A stretch of DNA of 38,949 bases from Streptosporangiaceae bacterium (GTDB lineage Bacteria > Actinomycetota > Actinomycetes > Streptosporangiales > Streptosporangiaceae), in assembly GCA_025934635.1 (NCBI GenBank), contig JAICWX010000050.1, forward strand, positions 1-38,949, written 5' to 3'. The notes below the pieces were generated by a model. That model saw only the letters and a program-made list of their open reading frames with translations, was not told where the DNA came from and made no database searches. How positions within the stretch are numbered: the first letter of the stretch is position 1; each line of letters begins with the position of its first letter. This document shows, piece by piece, positions 1 to 7,954 of this stretch. The translations under genes were made by a program, and so were the position numbers.

Positions 1-182
1 CCGTCGATGCCGGGCAGCATCACGTCGAGCACGACGAGATCGGGTCGCCAGGCGTCGGCCAGCCGCAGTGCGGCATGCCCGTCAGCGGCATGCCGGGACT
101 CCATGCCCGCATGGCGAAGATAGTCGACCACGACCTCCGCGACCGTCGGATCGTCGTCGACCACGAGAACACGCGCAGTCAT
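1..182 (-). CDS. Response regulator, N-terminal receiver part (runs off the left edge)
   Basis: Reading leftward from ATG at 182, the first 60 residues form the start of a CheY-like receiver domain. The acidic pocket is VVDDDP near residues 7-12 and the phospho-acceptor Asp lies in VVLDVMLPGIDG near residue 53. The output domain lies outside the window, so DNA-binding class cannot be stated. The gene is divergent from the DUF2064-methyltransferase-GT87 operon starting at 301, with a 118-bp gap that must hold both promoters. A sensor kinase would be expected beyond the left edge, but that is inference. Confidence 0.9.
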   Translation of the reverse strand, partial: MTARVLVVDDDPTVAEVVVDYLRHAGMESRHAADGHAALRLADAWRPDLVVLDVMLPGID

Positions 183-300
183 AGACCGAGTGTAGAGAGG
201 CGGAGTTCCTCATCCTGTAAGGACGCGCGGGCGGCCAGCCGGCCCTGCGTGCTCATAACGTCGCTGCTGTGACCGTTGACATCAGCCGGGTGCTGGCCCG

Positions 301-1011
301 ATGACCGCATCAGGCCGCCGCCGTGGCCCGGCACCGAGGTCGGGCACCACCCTGCTCGTCATCGCCAAGGAACCGGTGCCCGGCCGGGTCAAGACCCGCC
401 TCGTGCCGCCGTGCACGCCCGAGCAGGCCGCCGCCCTGGCCGAGGCCGCGCTGGCCGATACTCTGCACGCCGTGCTCGCGGCGCCAGCGCGCCGCCGGGT
501 GCTGGTGCTCGACGGCGCGCCGGGACCGTGGCTGCCGCCCGGGTTCGACGTCAGGCCGCAGTGCGGCGGCACCCTGGATGAGCGCCTGGCCGCCGCCTTC
601 GCCGGGGTATCCGGTCCCGCGTTGCTGGTCGGCATGGACACGCCGCAGCTCACCCCGGAACTGCTCACGGTGGACTGGCAGGCCGCCGACGCCTGGTTCG
701 GCCCGGCGGCTGACGGGGGGTTCTGGGCGCTCGGGCTCCGGACGCCGGATGCCGCCCTGCTGCGCGGCGTGCCGATGTCGGCGGCGGACACCGGCGCCGT
801 GCAGCGGGCCCGGCTGGATGCGGCCGGGCTGCGCGTCGCCGAGCTGCCGCGGCTTCGCGATGTCGACACCGCGGCCGACGCCGTGGCCGTGGCGCGCCAG
901 GCACCGCTGAGCCGGTTTGCCGCGCGGGCGCGCGAGCTCGCCCCGGTTCTCGGCCTGGCCGTCCCGGCGCGCCCGGCCGACCCGGCCGGCGCGGTGCGAG
1001 AGCGGGCATGA
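301..1011 (+). CDS. DUF2064 / TIGR04282-type glycosyltransferase-like protein
   Basis: A 236-aa soluble protein with the GT-A nucleotidyl/glycosyltransferase fold of the DUF2064 family. Key motifs are LLVIAKEPVPGRVKTRL near residues 18-32 (nucleotide-binding loop with the conserved KTRL), LVGMDTPQL near 103-111 (the DTP metal-binding motif) and GPAADGGFWALGL near 122-134. Family members are called rSAM/selenodomain-associated transferases, but no radical-SAM gene is seen here. The stop overlaps the next start as ATGA, so it is translationally coupled to the methyltransferase. With the GT87 gene it probably forms a three-gene pathway modifying a lipid- or wall-linked glycan; the substrate is not known. 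Confidence 0.88.
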   Translation: MTASGRRRGPAPRSGTTLLVIAKEPVPGRVKTRLVPPCTPEQAAALAEAALADTLHAVLAAPARRRVLVLDGAPGPWLPPGFDVRPQCGGTLDERLAAAFAGVSGPALLVGMDTPQLTPELLTVDWQAADAWFGPAADGGFWALGLRTPDAALLRGVPMSAADTGAVQRARLDAAGLRVAELPRLRDVDTAADAVAVARQAPLSRFAARARELAPVLGLAVPARPADPAGAVRERA

Positions 1012-1649
1012 AGGCGGGGGCGATCGGCCTGTACGAGGAGGCGCTGGGCAGGTCGGAGGCCGGGCTAGTGCTGCGGACGGCGGGCGGCCGGGCGCTGCCG
1101 CTCCAGGTCGAGCGCTGGTGCGGTCCGCCCGACCCGGCCGATGAAGGGCTGCTGCGCCGCTGCCGGGGGCCGGTGCTCGACATCGGCTGCGGTCCCGGCC
1201 GCCTGACCATCGCGCTGGCCGAGCGCGGGATCCCGGTACTCGGCGTGGACATCTCCCGTACCGCCGTGGCCCGCGTGCACCGGGCCGGGGCGTGCGCGCT
1301 GCACCGCTCGGTCTTCGATCCGCTGCCCGGCCAGGGCCGGTGGGGCACCGGGCTGCTGGCCGACGGCAACATCGGCATCGGCGGCTACCCGGACGAGCTG
1401 CTGCGCCGGTGCGCGCGACTGCTGGCTCCCGGCGGCCGGCTGCTGGTCGAGGCGGAGCACGGCGACGTCGACGAGCGGATGACGGCGTGGCTCGAACACG
1501 CCGACGGCCGCCGCGGCCCGGTGTTCCCCTGGGCCCGGCTGGGCGTGAGCGCGCTCGTCAAGCTCGCAGCCGCCGCCGGCCTGCACTTCCTCGAGGAATG
1601 GGATCAGGCCGGCCGGGTTTTCGTCTCCGTCACCGCGCCGGGCCCGTGA
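1008..1649 (+). CDS. Class I SAM-dependent methyltransferase
   Basis: A 213-aa Rossmann-fold methyltransferase. Motif I is VLDIGCGPGRLTIALAERG near residues 55-73, followed by the acidic end of strand 2 in VLGVDIS near 76-82. The ADGNIGIGGYP stretch near 116-126 corresponds to motif II. No membrane segment is visible. It starts inside the DUF2064 stop (ATGA) and its own stop overlaps the GTG of the GT87 gene, so all three genes are one translation-coupled operon. Substrate unknown; a glycolipid or polyprenyl-linked intermediate is suggested only by the neighbours. Confidence 0.9.
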   Translation: MKAGAIGLYEEALGRSEAGLVLRTAGGRALPLQVERWCGPPDPADEGLLRRCRGPVLDIGCGPGRLTIALAERGIPVLGVDISRTAVARVHRAGACALHRSVFDPLPGQGRWGTGLLADGNIGIGGYPDELLRRCARLLAPGGRLLVEAEHGDVDERMTAWLEHADGRRGPVFPWARLGVSALVKLAAAAGLHFLEEWDQAGRVFVSVTAPGP

Positions 1650-2899
1650 ACGTCAGGCCGCTGCCGGCGCCGGTCCGCCCTCCGGTGACGCCGACCCGGC
1701 CCGCCGGGCCGAACGGGGCGCCTGGAGTACCGCCCCCGGGGCCAGTCCGCTGGATCAGGACAGTCACGGTGCTGGCGGGCCTGGCGGCGCTGGCCGTGTA
1801 CCTGCTTTCCAGCCTGGCGGCTCCGGGCGCGCACTGGCCGCTGTGGGATGTCCACGTCTACTGGTGGGGCGGCCAGCAGGCCGCCCGGGGCGGGGCGCTG
1901 TACGCCCCCGGGGCCCGGTACAGCTTTACCTACCCGCCGTTCGCCGCCGCGCTGTTCGGCCTCGCCGCGCACGCGCCCGAAGGCGGTCTCGCCGCCGTCC
2001 TCACCGCCGCGAGCATCGCCGCGCTGGCGGCGCTGTGCGCGCTGTCGCTGGGCCTGGCCGGGGTGCGGCGGCGGCCGGAGACAGTGTTCGCGGTGACGGC
2101 GCTGGCCCTGCTGACCTGGCCGGTCGCCTACACGCTGCGCCTCGGCGAGGTCAACCTGATCGTGGCCGCGCTGGTCGGGGCCGACCTGCTGCGTCGCCAC
2201 GACGGCCATTGGGGGCAGGGGATCGCCACCGGGCTGGCGGCCGGGATCAAGCTCACCCCGCTGGTCTTCATCGCCTACCTGCTGATCACGGGCCGGATCC
2301 GGGCGGCCGCCACCGCGGTCGCGGCCTTCGCGGCGACCGTTGCCGTCGGCGCCGTGCTGCTGCCGTCGCCGTCCCGGGTGTTCTGGCTGAGCGGCGTGTT
2401 CTATGACCAGCACCGGATCGGTGACCCGGCCAACCCCTCCGATCAGTCGCTGTCCGGGGCGGTAGCCCGGCTCGGCGGGAGCCTTGACCCGGGCTGCCGG
2501 TGGTGGGCCGTCGCGGCGCTGCTGACCGGCCTGGCCGGGATCACGGCCGCCGCCTGGGCGCACCGGCGCGGCCGCCGGCTGGCCGGGGTGACCGGCTGTG
2601 CCCTCACCGGGCTGCTCATCTCGCCGTTCTCCTGGACCCACCACTGGGTGTGGGCCGTGCCGCTGCTGGTAACCCTGGCGGCCCAGGCGTGGCGGCGCCG
2701 CTCGACTTGGTACGGCCTGGCCGCGATGACAACCGCCGCGGTCTTCTCCCGGCGCATCCCGCTGTCCTGGCCCGGTCATCCGCCCGGACTCGTCCGGCTG
2801 CTCGAAGGCGATCTCTACGTGCTGTACGGTCTGGCCGTGCTGGCGGGCATGGCCCTCGTCCTGGTCCGGGAGCGGGCCGCGGTCGGGCGCAAGAGCTAG
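1646..2899 (+). CDS. GT87 / DUF2029 polyprenyl-phosphate-mannose-type mannosyltransferase
   Basis: A 417-aa multi-pass membrane protein starting at GTG 1646, inside the methyltransferase stop codon (GTGA). The same frame is open far upstream, but that part is a shadow of the methyltransferase. After a proline-rich cytoplasmic leader, the first membrane helix (near residues 34-55) is followed by LWDVHVYWWGG, which carries the acidic residue typical of the first extracytoplasmic loop of GT-C enzymes. YSFTYPPFAAALFG and GLAAGIKLTPLVFIAYLL are the usual GT87 conserved stretches. About ten to eleven membrane helices are visible. The family (PimE-like) uses polyprenyl-phosphate-mannose on the outer face of the membrane. 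Acceptor here unknown. Confidence 0.88.
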   Translation: MNVRPLPAPVRPPVTPTRPAGPNGAPGVPPPGPVRWIRTVTVLAGLAALAVYLLSSLAAPGAHWPLWDVHVYWWGGQQAARGGALYAPGARYSFTYPPFAAALFGLAAHAPEGGLAAVLTAASIAALAALCALSLGLAGVRRRPETVFAVTALALLTWPVAYTLRLGEVNLIVAALVGADLLRRHDGHWGQGIATGLAAGIKLTPLVFIAYLLITGRIRAAATAVAAFAATVAVGAVLLPSPSRVFWLSGVFYDQHRIGDPANPSDQSLSGAVARLGGSLDPGCRWWAVAALLTGLAGITAAAWAHRRGRRLAGVTGCALTGLLISPFSWTHHWVWAVPLLVTLAAQAWRRRSTWYGLAAMTTAAVFSRRIPLSWPGHPPGLVRLLEGDLYVLYGLAVLAGMALVLVRERAAVGRKS

Positions 2900-2922
2900 C
2901 CCGTGCGTGATAGACCACGAGA

Positions 2923-3666
2923 ATGCCCGAACTCGATCTGGCCACCATCACCGCCGCCGACGGCCGGGACCTGCTGGCCGCCGCGGAAACGAACTGGTCA
3001 CGGCCGATACCGCACTGCCCGGACTGGGATGCCGCCGGCCTCGTCGGCCACATGGGCAGCATCCTGGACTGGATGGCCCGGATCGTCGGCACCGGCGAAC
3101 CCGTCTCGCGCGCGGACCGGGAGACCCCGCCTGCCCGGTACCCGGCGCTGGCGTCCTGGTACTCGGCTCACCTCGACCGCACGCTGGACATCCTGACCGC
3201 CAGCCCGGCCGACTCGCCCGTCTGGACATTCTCCACCCGAGGTGAGCGGCGGGTGGGCTGGTGGCGACGGCGGCTGGCCGTGGAACTGGCCATCCACCGC
3301 TGGGATGCCCAGCAGGCCGCCACTACCGGGGCCGTACCGGCCCGCCCGCTCGACGCCGGGGTGGCGGCGGCCGGCGTCGAGGAGTTCGTGACCGAGTTCC
3401 TGCCGGGCCTGCTCGCCCAGCCCGGTGTCAGCGGCCTGGTGGGCACCCTGCGCCTGCACGCTACCGACGGGCCGGGCGAATGGTGGGTTGACCTCGACGC
3501 CCGTGCCGGTACCGTCGCCATCTCCGGGCACGCCGAAGCGGACACCGCCGTCCGGGGCACTGGATCCGACCTGCTGCTCTGGCTCACCAACCGGTCACCT
3601 ACCCCCAGCATCGAGATCCTCGGCCAGCCGGGCGTAGCGGCCGCCTGGCCCCAGCTCCGCCGCTGA
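2923..3666 (+). CDS. Maleylpyruvate isomerase-family mycothiol-dependent enzyme
   Basis: A 247-aa protein of the MDMPI N-terminal (DinB-like four-helix) fold. The start of the family is clear in the N-terminal helices with HCPDWDAAGLVGHMGSILDW near residues 27-46, and the second metal-binding segment is RLAVELAIHRWDAQ near 119-132. His in GHMG plus Glu and His in ELAIHRW make the expected divalent-metal triad. A C-terminal alpha/beta domain follows. Such proteins use mycothiol, the actinomycete thiol, as cofactor in isomerisation or detoxification; the actual substrate cannot be told. It starts 23 bp after the GT87 stop, so co-transcription is possible. Confidence 0.87.
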   Translation: MPELDLATITAADGRDLLAAAETNWSRPIPHCPDWDAAGLVGHMGSILDWMARIVGTGEPVSRADRETPPARYPALASWYSAHLDRTLDILTASPADSPVWTFSTRGERRVGWWRRRLAVELAIHRWDAQQAATTGAVPARPLDAGVAAAGVEEFVTEFLPGLLAQPGVSGLVGTLRLHATDGPGEWWVDLDARAGTVAISGHAEADTAVRGTGSDLLLWLTNRSPTPSIEILGQPGVAAAWPQLRR

Positions 3667-3671
3667 GCAGC

Positions 3672-3703
3672 CGACAGCCGGTGCGGGCGACAGCCGGTGC
3701 GGG
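3672..3703. repeat. Perfect 16-bp tandem duplication
   Basis: CGACAGCCGGTGCGGG occurs twice head to tail just after the MDMPI stop and just before the hydantoinase B/acetone carboxylase relic. It probably arose by slippage. No function is claimed. Confidence 0.8.
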
Positions 3704-3706
3704 GGG

Positions 3707-4447
3707 TCAGCGGCCCGGCGCCGCGGTGAGCCGGCCGAGGCTGGCGACCGTATCGGTGTGGCCCGCCGGGACGACGGCCGAGTACAGCGCGGTCCAGCAG
3801 GACGGGCAGCAGTACTGGCGGAACACGATGGGCGCGTCCACGTAGTCGGCCGGGTCGGCGATGATCTGCGGCCCGGCCTCGGTGGACGGCCCCTCGTACA
3901 AGGCCAGGGCCAGCGTGTCGCCAGCGCCAGAGCCAGCGCCAGAACCGCCGAGGATCTCGGCGCAGTGCCGGCAGGCCACGACCGTCCCGCTGCCACCGGG
4001 AGCGGGCACCTCGACCAGGTTGTCGTCGAGCCGCCGGGCCGCCGCCAGGCTGGCCTGGCCGCGCGTTTCCCCCAGAACCTGCGACCGGTCCCGGCGACGG
4101 GCCCGGTGCCGGTCCCGTTCGGCCGTCGTGGCCGCCAGGTCAGCCACCCCGTCCGCGACGACCACGCCGTACACCGAACGGGCCGCCGAAGCCGTCACCT
4201 TCTGCGCCCGCACGTCATGGGCGACCACGTCGGGATCGCGGGTCAGCGGGCCGCCGCACAGCCCGGCGTTCTGCGCGACGGCCTTGCCCGCCGAGGCGAG
4301 GACGAGGCCCATCGGCACGCTGGTGCCGTGCGGGGTGATCGCCACCGACGCGGCGACGCCGCCGCGGTGGCGACCGGGCCCGCCGGAATCCGGGACCTCG
4401 CGCCGCCACAGGGTCAGCACGGGTTCGCCGAGCCGCCCGCCAGCGCG
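3707..4447 (-). pseudogene. Truncated hydantoinase B C-terminus joined to an acetone-carboxylase-gamma-like domain
   Basis: Leftward reading gives PVLTLWRREVPDSGG and then GVAASVAITPHGTSVPMGLV, which match the C-terminal third of hydantoinase B / acetophenone-acetone carboxylase large subunits. The frame continues through the normal tail (VYGVVVADG near 4170) into a zinc-ribbon-like domain with VACRHCAEIL and YCCPSCWTALYS, as in acetone carboxylase gamma subunits. About two thirds of hydantoinase B is missing on the 5' (right) side, where the DNA switches to a plus-strand hydrolase remnant. The stop is at 3707. The family carboxylates ketones with ATP; this copy cannot be functional. Assignment rests on motif recognition. 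Confidence 0.65.
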
Positions 4448-5057
4448 GCCTACACCGGGGAGTTCCTGGCCCGCTACCGGACCGCGCAGCACGACCGCGT
4501 CGCCCGCATCGACGCCGTGGCTCGGGAGCATCTGGCCCGAACTGCCCAAGCCCGCTCCGTCTTCGGCGCCAGCGGCAACCCGCTCGACCGCCGCCGGTCG
4601 CTGGCCCCCAAGATCATCACCGTTCTTCCGCACCGACGCCGACCCGCGCACCGTCGACCTATCGCTGGACCCCAGCGAACGGCCGTACGGATCGCTGTTC
4701 GGCAAGCGCCCCGACCTGATCAACTACGGCCTGACCGGCTTCGGCCGGCTCACCACCCCCGAGGCGTGGCTGTCGACCTGGTCCGGACTCAGTTCCAACG
4801 CCGACTTCGTCCGCTGCGCCCCCGGGGTCACCGTCCCGACCCTGTTCATCGAGCTCAGCGGCGACCAGGCCGCCTTCCCGGCCGATTCGCGCCGGATGAC
4901 CGGTGCCCTCGGCGCCGCCGATCTCACCACCACCGCCGTCCGCGGCCTGCACTTCGGCGGTCCCATCGCCCCGGGCGAGCCCGCCGGCAACGAACTCGCC
5001 GCCGCCGAGATCATCGCCTGGCTAGCCAAACGACACGAGCTCACCCCGCCCGCCTGA
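4440..5057 (+). pseudogene. Alpha/beta hydrolase, 5'-truncated and frameshifted
   Basis: The C-terminal half of an alpha/beta hydrolase is readable in two frames. Up to about 4615 the frame reads EFLARYRTAQHDRVARIDA and on to SLAPKII. From about 4625 a different frame continues with RTDADPRTVDLSLDP, LINYGLTGFGRLTTPEAW, PTLFIELSGDQAAFPADSR and HFGGPIAPGEP to the stop. The break is near 4615-4630. The nucleophile elbow and everything N-terminal are missing. The truncation point coincides with that of the divergent carboxylase relic, so one deletion seems to have removed both 5' ends and the shared promoter. Confidence 0.65.
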
Positions 5058-5099
5058 GCGACTGTCACCTTCCGTCGAAGGCTGAATCACGACTACCGC

Positions 5100-5680
5100 C
5101 CCGCTTCGGCCGTGTCCTCGGCCGGCAGGTGGCTGCCGGGACCCGGGCGGATTGCCGACGGGCTGGTCGTGCTGGCCGTTGCGATCCCGCTGTTCACGGT
5201 CTCGGCCCGGTCGTGCCGTACGTGGTCGCCCGGTTGCTGGTGCCGCCACTCGCGGCGCTCTCACCCGTCGGCGGGTTCCCCGCCGCCGCGAATCTCGGCG
5301 CCGCCCCCCGGCGTTTCTCGGCAGCCAGCACTCCGCTGGTTCCACCGTCGCCCTGAGCTGCACCCTCTTCTTCAGCAGCACCACCATCGACCACGCCACC
5401 ACCCAGCAGCGCCAGGCGGGGCCGCCGCTGTCCTGCCCGGCTGCCGTCCCTGCCCGGCCTGCTCGGGCCGGCCCTGGCCTACCTCGGCAAACCTTCGGCC
5501 TCTCCCTGACCAGCGCTACCGACGGCGCCATCATCTCCGGACTGGGGTCGGCGCTGGTCGTTATCCTGGCCGCCCTGGTGCTCGGGGAAGCCGTCAGCCG
5601 CGCCGGGATCGTCGCCGTCGCGGCCGGCCTCGGCGAGCTCGTCGTGCGGCACCTCTGCGGTGAGCCTCGAGCCCACAGGG
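5100..5680 (+). pseudogene. Decayed membrane-protein sequence, EamA/DMT-transporter-like at its 3' end
   Basis: No intact gene is present. The stretch at 5500-5650 reads SLTSATDGAIISGLGSALVV followed by ILAALVLGEAVSRAGIVAVA, which looks like the ninth and tenth helices of an EamA-family (drug/metabolite) exporter. Upstream, around 5150-5330, hydrophobic fragments such as LVVLAVAIPLFTV and VVPYVVARLLVPPLAAL appear in two frames and may belong to the same or another membrane protein. The identity of the upstream part is uncertain. Confidence 0.4.
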
Positions 5681-5773
5681 CGGGTGATTCTCGGGGTGCG
5701 AGTAGTGCTCGTGGTGCGCCTGACGTGAGCCTGCCGCTTCCCGGCGTAGGTCCGGTGAGGTGCGCCAACGGCA

Positions 5774-5821
5774 TTGATGGAGCATCCATGCCGCAATCGC
5801 GACCTTGATGGAGCATCCATG
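5774..5821. repeat. Two 17-bp direct repeats, each holding a palindrome
   Basis: TTGATGGAGCATCCATG occurs at 5774-5790 and again, identically, at 5805-5821, exactly 31 bp apart (about three helical turns). Each copy contains the inverted repeat ATGGA-GCA-TCCAT. It sits in a stretch without a gene, about 330 bp upstream of the isoprenylcysteine methyltransferase-like gene. An operator pair or remnant of an intergenic repeat are both possible. Confidence 0.75.
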
Positions 5822-6149
5822 TCGTTTGCCGGGAGCTGGTCAGGGCCAGGCCGGTGACGGGCGTGAACTGTGGCACGGATGCGTCAGCTGAGGCCAGGGG
5901 CCCCGGGACCCCGAGACCGGGCAGCCCGGGCGGGTACGCGAAGGAATGACAGGAGCGAGGGCCCGCGGGACGGTCACGCAGCCTTCCCGGAAGGAGCGCC
6001 GCGACGGCAGGGCGCGGGCAGGAAGCCAATAGACGGAGAGCCCAGATCGACCCCGGAGCAGCCTGGGAACCGATTACAGTAGCCGAGACCTGACAAACAG
6101 TGATCGACGTCCCCCTGAGGCTGCGGGCGGAGAAACCGGAGAAAGCAGC

Positions 6150-6692
6150 ATGCACCAGCTCCAGCTCGCCATCGGCTGGGCCTGGGTCGCGTTCTGGATC
6201 TACTGGCTCGCCTCCGCCGCCAGCAGCAAGCAGAGCGTCACCGGCGGGTGGCGGAGACAGCTGACCGGTCTCAGCGTCATCCTGGCCTTCGCGATCGCGG
6301 GTGCCCTGCGTCCCGGCAGCCCAGCCGGTCACAGCGTGATCCTCGCGACGGCCGGGGCAGCGCTGTTCACCGGCGGGATTGCACTGGCGGTCTGGGCCCG
6401 CCTGCACCTGGGCCGCAACTGGGGGATGCCGACGACCCAGCGGGCCGAGCCGGAACTTGTCACCACCGGCCCCTACAGGTTTGTCCGCCACCCGATCTAC
6501 TCCGGGCTCCTGACCGCGATACTGGGGACCGCGCTGGTCGACAACCTGCTCGGCCTGATCGTCGTCGCGGTGCTGGTCGCGTACTTCTACTACAGCGGGA
6601 CCGTCGAGGAGCGGAACCTCGCGGCCACCTTCCCCCAGGCCTACCCGGAGTACAAGAGCAGGACGAAGATGCTCATCCCGTTCCTGCTCTAA
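6150..6692 (+). CDS. Isoprenylcysteine carboxyl methyltransferase (ICMT)-family membrane protein
   Basis: A 180-aa integral membrane protein with about five helices. The ICMT/phospholipid methyltransferase signature is complete: LVTTGPYRFVRHPIYSG near residues 104-120 (SAM-binding RHPxY), then EERNLAATFPQAYPEYKSRTKMLIPFL near 152-178 (the E-E-R and Y-x-x-Y region). A GGAGAAAG ribosome site lies just before the ATG at 6150. Bacterial members methylate small-molecule or lipid acceptors and are often next to terpenoid or polyketide genes. Here it faces a decayed terpene synthase read from the other side, perhaps the remains of one terpenoid locus (inference). Confidence 0.85.
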   Translation: MHQLQLAIGWAWVAFWIYWLASAASSKQSVTGGWRRQLTGLSVILAFAIAGALRPGSPAGHSVILATAGAALFTGGIALAVWARLHLGRNWGMPTTQRAEPELVTTGPYRFVRHPIYSGLLTAILGTALVDNLLGLIVVAVLVAYFYYSGTVEERNLAATFPQAYPEYKSRTKMLIPFLL

Positions 6693-6741
6693 GACAGTGC
6701 GCGAGAGCTGGTCCCCGGCACCTCTTTCGCCTGAACCAGGC

Positions 6742-7241
6742 TCAGCGATCAGTGCCGGAAACACCGTTGTCAGGACAGTCTCTGGAGATCCGTGTTAGCG
6801 ACCGAGCGAGAAGGTGGAGGCCTGGGTCGTGCAGGCCCCCGGCGGAGTGGAACCGGGCACGTAGGGCGGAGAATTCCGCGGCCGCCCGATGGAAGTGCGC
6901 GGTCGCCCGCTCGACGTTCTGCTGCAGGTCGCCGCCGTACTCCTCCTGCCGGGACAGGACGAGGTTGTCCCGGATTCCTCGCAGGAGGTCCGCCTTCAGG
7001 CCGATGATGTCGTTGCCGAAGGCGATGGCGCTGGTCTTTCCGGCCTGTAGCAGGAAGGGTGCCGGACGACCTCCGGCGGGATCTCGACGCTGTAGGAGTG
7101 CATCGGCAGCACCAGCCAGAAGTCCTGCCCGGACGCTTGCCCGGGTTCCGCCGGGTAGCGGCCCGATGTCGCCGCAGCCACGGGGAACCGGACCTGGGGC
7201 AGCCTCTCGCGTGCGTCCACCCATTCCACTACTGCGTCCAT
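6742..7241 (-). pseudogene. Class I terpene synthase, C-terminal relic with frameshift
   Basis: Read leftward from 7241, one frame gives FWLVLPMHSYSVEIPPEVV and RHP, and a second frame, entered near 7060, continues LLQAGKTSAIAFGNDIIGLK then DLLRGIRDNLVLSRQEEYGG. This matches the C-terminal helices of bacterial sesquiterpene/monoterpene cyclases, including the NDxxSxxKE metal motif, here weakened to NDIIGLKAD (Ser to Gly, Glu to Asp). The N-terminal half with the DDxxD motif is not present. A cyclase in this state cannot bind its Mg2+ cluster properly. The stop is at 6742. Confidence 0.6.
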
Positions 7242-7519
7242 GTCCCGTCGGTCCCTGCCTGGTTCTCCGTCAGTCGCTTCGCCATGTCGTCCCTGCTGCA
7301 TGAGCCCAGTCTGGCTGCGCGAGTCAGCTCCGGGGTATGGGGAAGTCCCCGCTTAAACCCTGGCGGTAACCTCCGGTCCTGCTGTCACTCGAGAGTCGCC
7401 TGTCACCCTGATATCACCAGCCAGGACACCAGCCGTTTGGCAGGAAAGCAGGGGGGTAGCTCCGCGTGGGCATCGCCGACGGCGGTTCCCCCGATACTGG
7501 ACTGACCGGGACGGCGCAG
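7242..7519. other. Stretch without a recognisable gene
   Basis: Between the terpene synthase relic and the DedA relic, no reading frame in either strand shows family motifs, codon bias plus a start signal, or a clear hairpin terminator. It probably holds further eroded sequence. Confidence 0.5.
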
Positions 7520-7953
7520 GTGCAGCATTTCATCAGCTCCTACGGATACCTGGCCATACTCCTGCTGACGACAGAGTCGGCCTGTACACCAGTACCTTCA
7601 GAGCTCAGGATGCCCTTCGGCGCAGCGACAGCGCGGATGCGGTGACCTGGGTGCACCTCAGCCTGCCGCTGGTCATCGTGGTCGGCGTGGCGGTCAGTCT
7701 CATGGGCAGCCATCTGGCCGGGGCGGCTGGCCGGCACGAAGGCGAGGCGGCCGCGAATCGATGGTCGCGATTCCTCGGCGGCCGGTCCGGCATGGAGCGG
7801 GCCCGGCGCTGGTTCGATCGCCATAGCGGGCCGGCCGTCTTCATCGGGCGCCTGTTGCTGGCGGTCCGGCGGAAGCGTCCCCCGCCAGCCTGGCCAAGGC
7901 CAGCGGCCGAACTTATGTCCATGGGCGCGAGCGAGCGGCGGAGGGCAGGCTGA
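7520..7953 (+). pseudogene. DedA-family membrane protein, broken in several places
   Basis: From GTG 7520 the frame reads VQHFISSYGYLAILLLTTES followed by ACTPVPSELRMPFGAA, a typical DedA N-terminus with the conserved PxPSE loop, then stops at 7645. The next part continues in another frame from about 7642 with LVIVVGVAVSLMGSHLAGAAG and, near 7800, RRWFDRHSGPAVFIGRLL, the DedA re-entrant motif. After that the frame is lost again (the expected PVVRTFIS is replaced by out-of-frame sequence). DedA proteins are flippase-like membrane proteins for lipid carriers; this copy is dead, or the assembly carries indels. Confidence 0.7.
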
Positions 7954-7954
7954 C

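Noticed and set aside
1292..1645. Upstream extension of the GT87 frame over the methyltransferase gene
   Set aside because: The added sequence is an Arg/Ala-rich shadow of the methyltransferase; the GTG at 1646 inside the stop codon gives a normal family start.
5022..6764. 580-codon minus-strand frame across the decayed region
   Set aside because: No recognisable domains; it runs antisense to a confirmed ICMT gene and to plus-strand relics.
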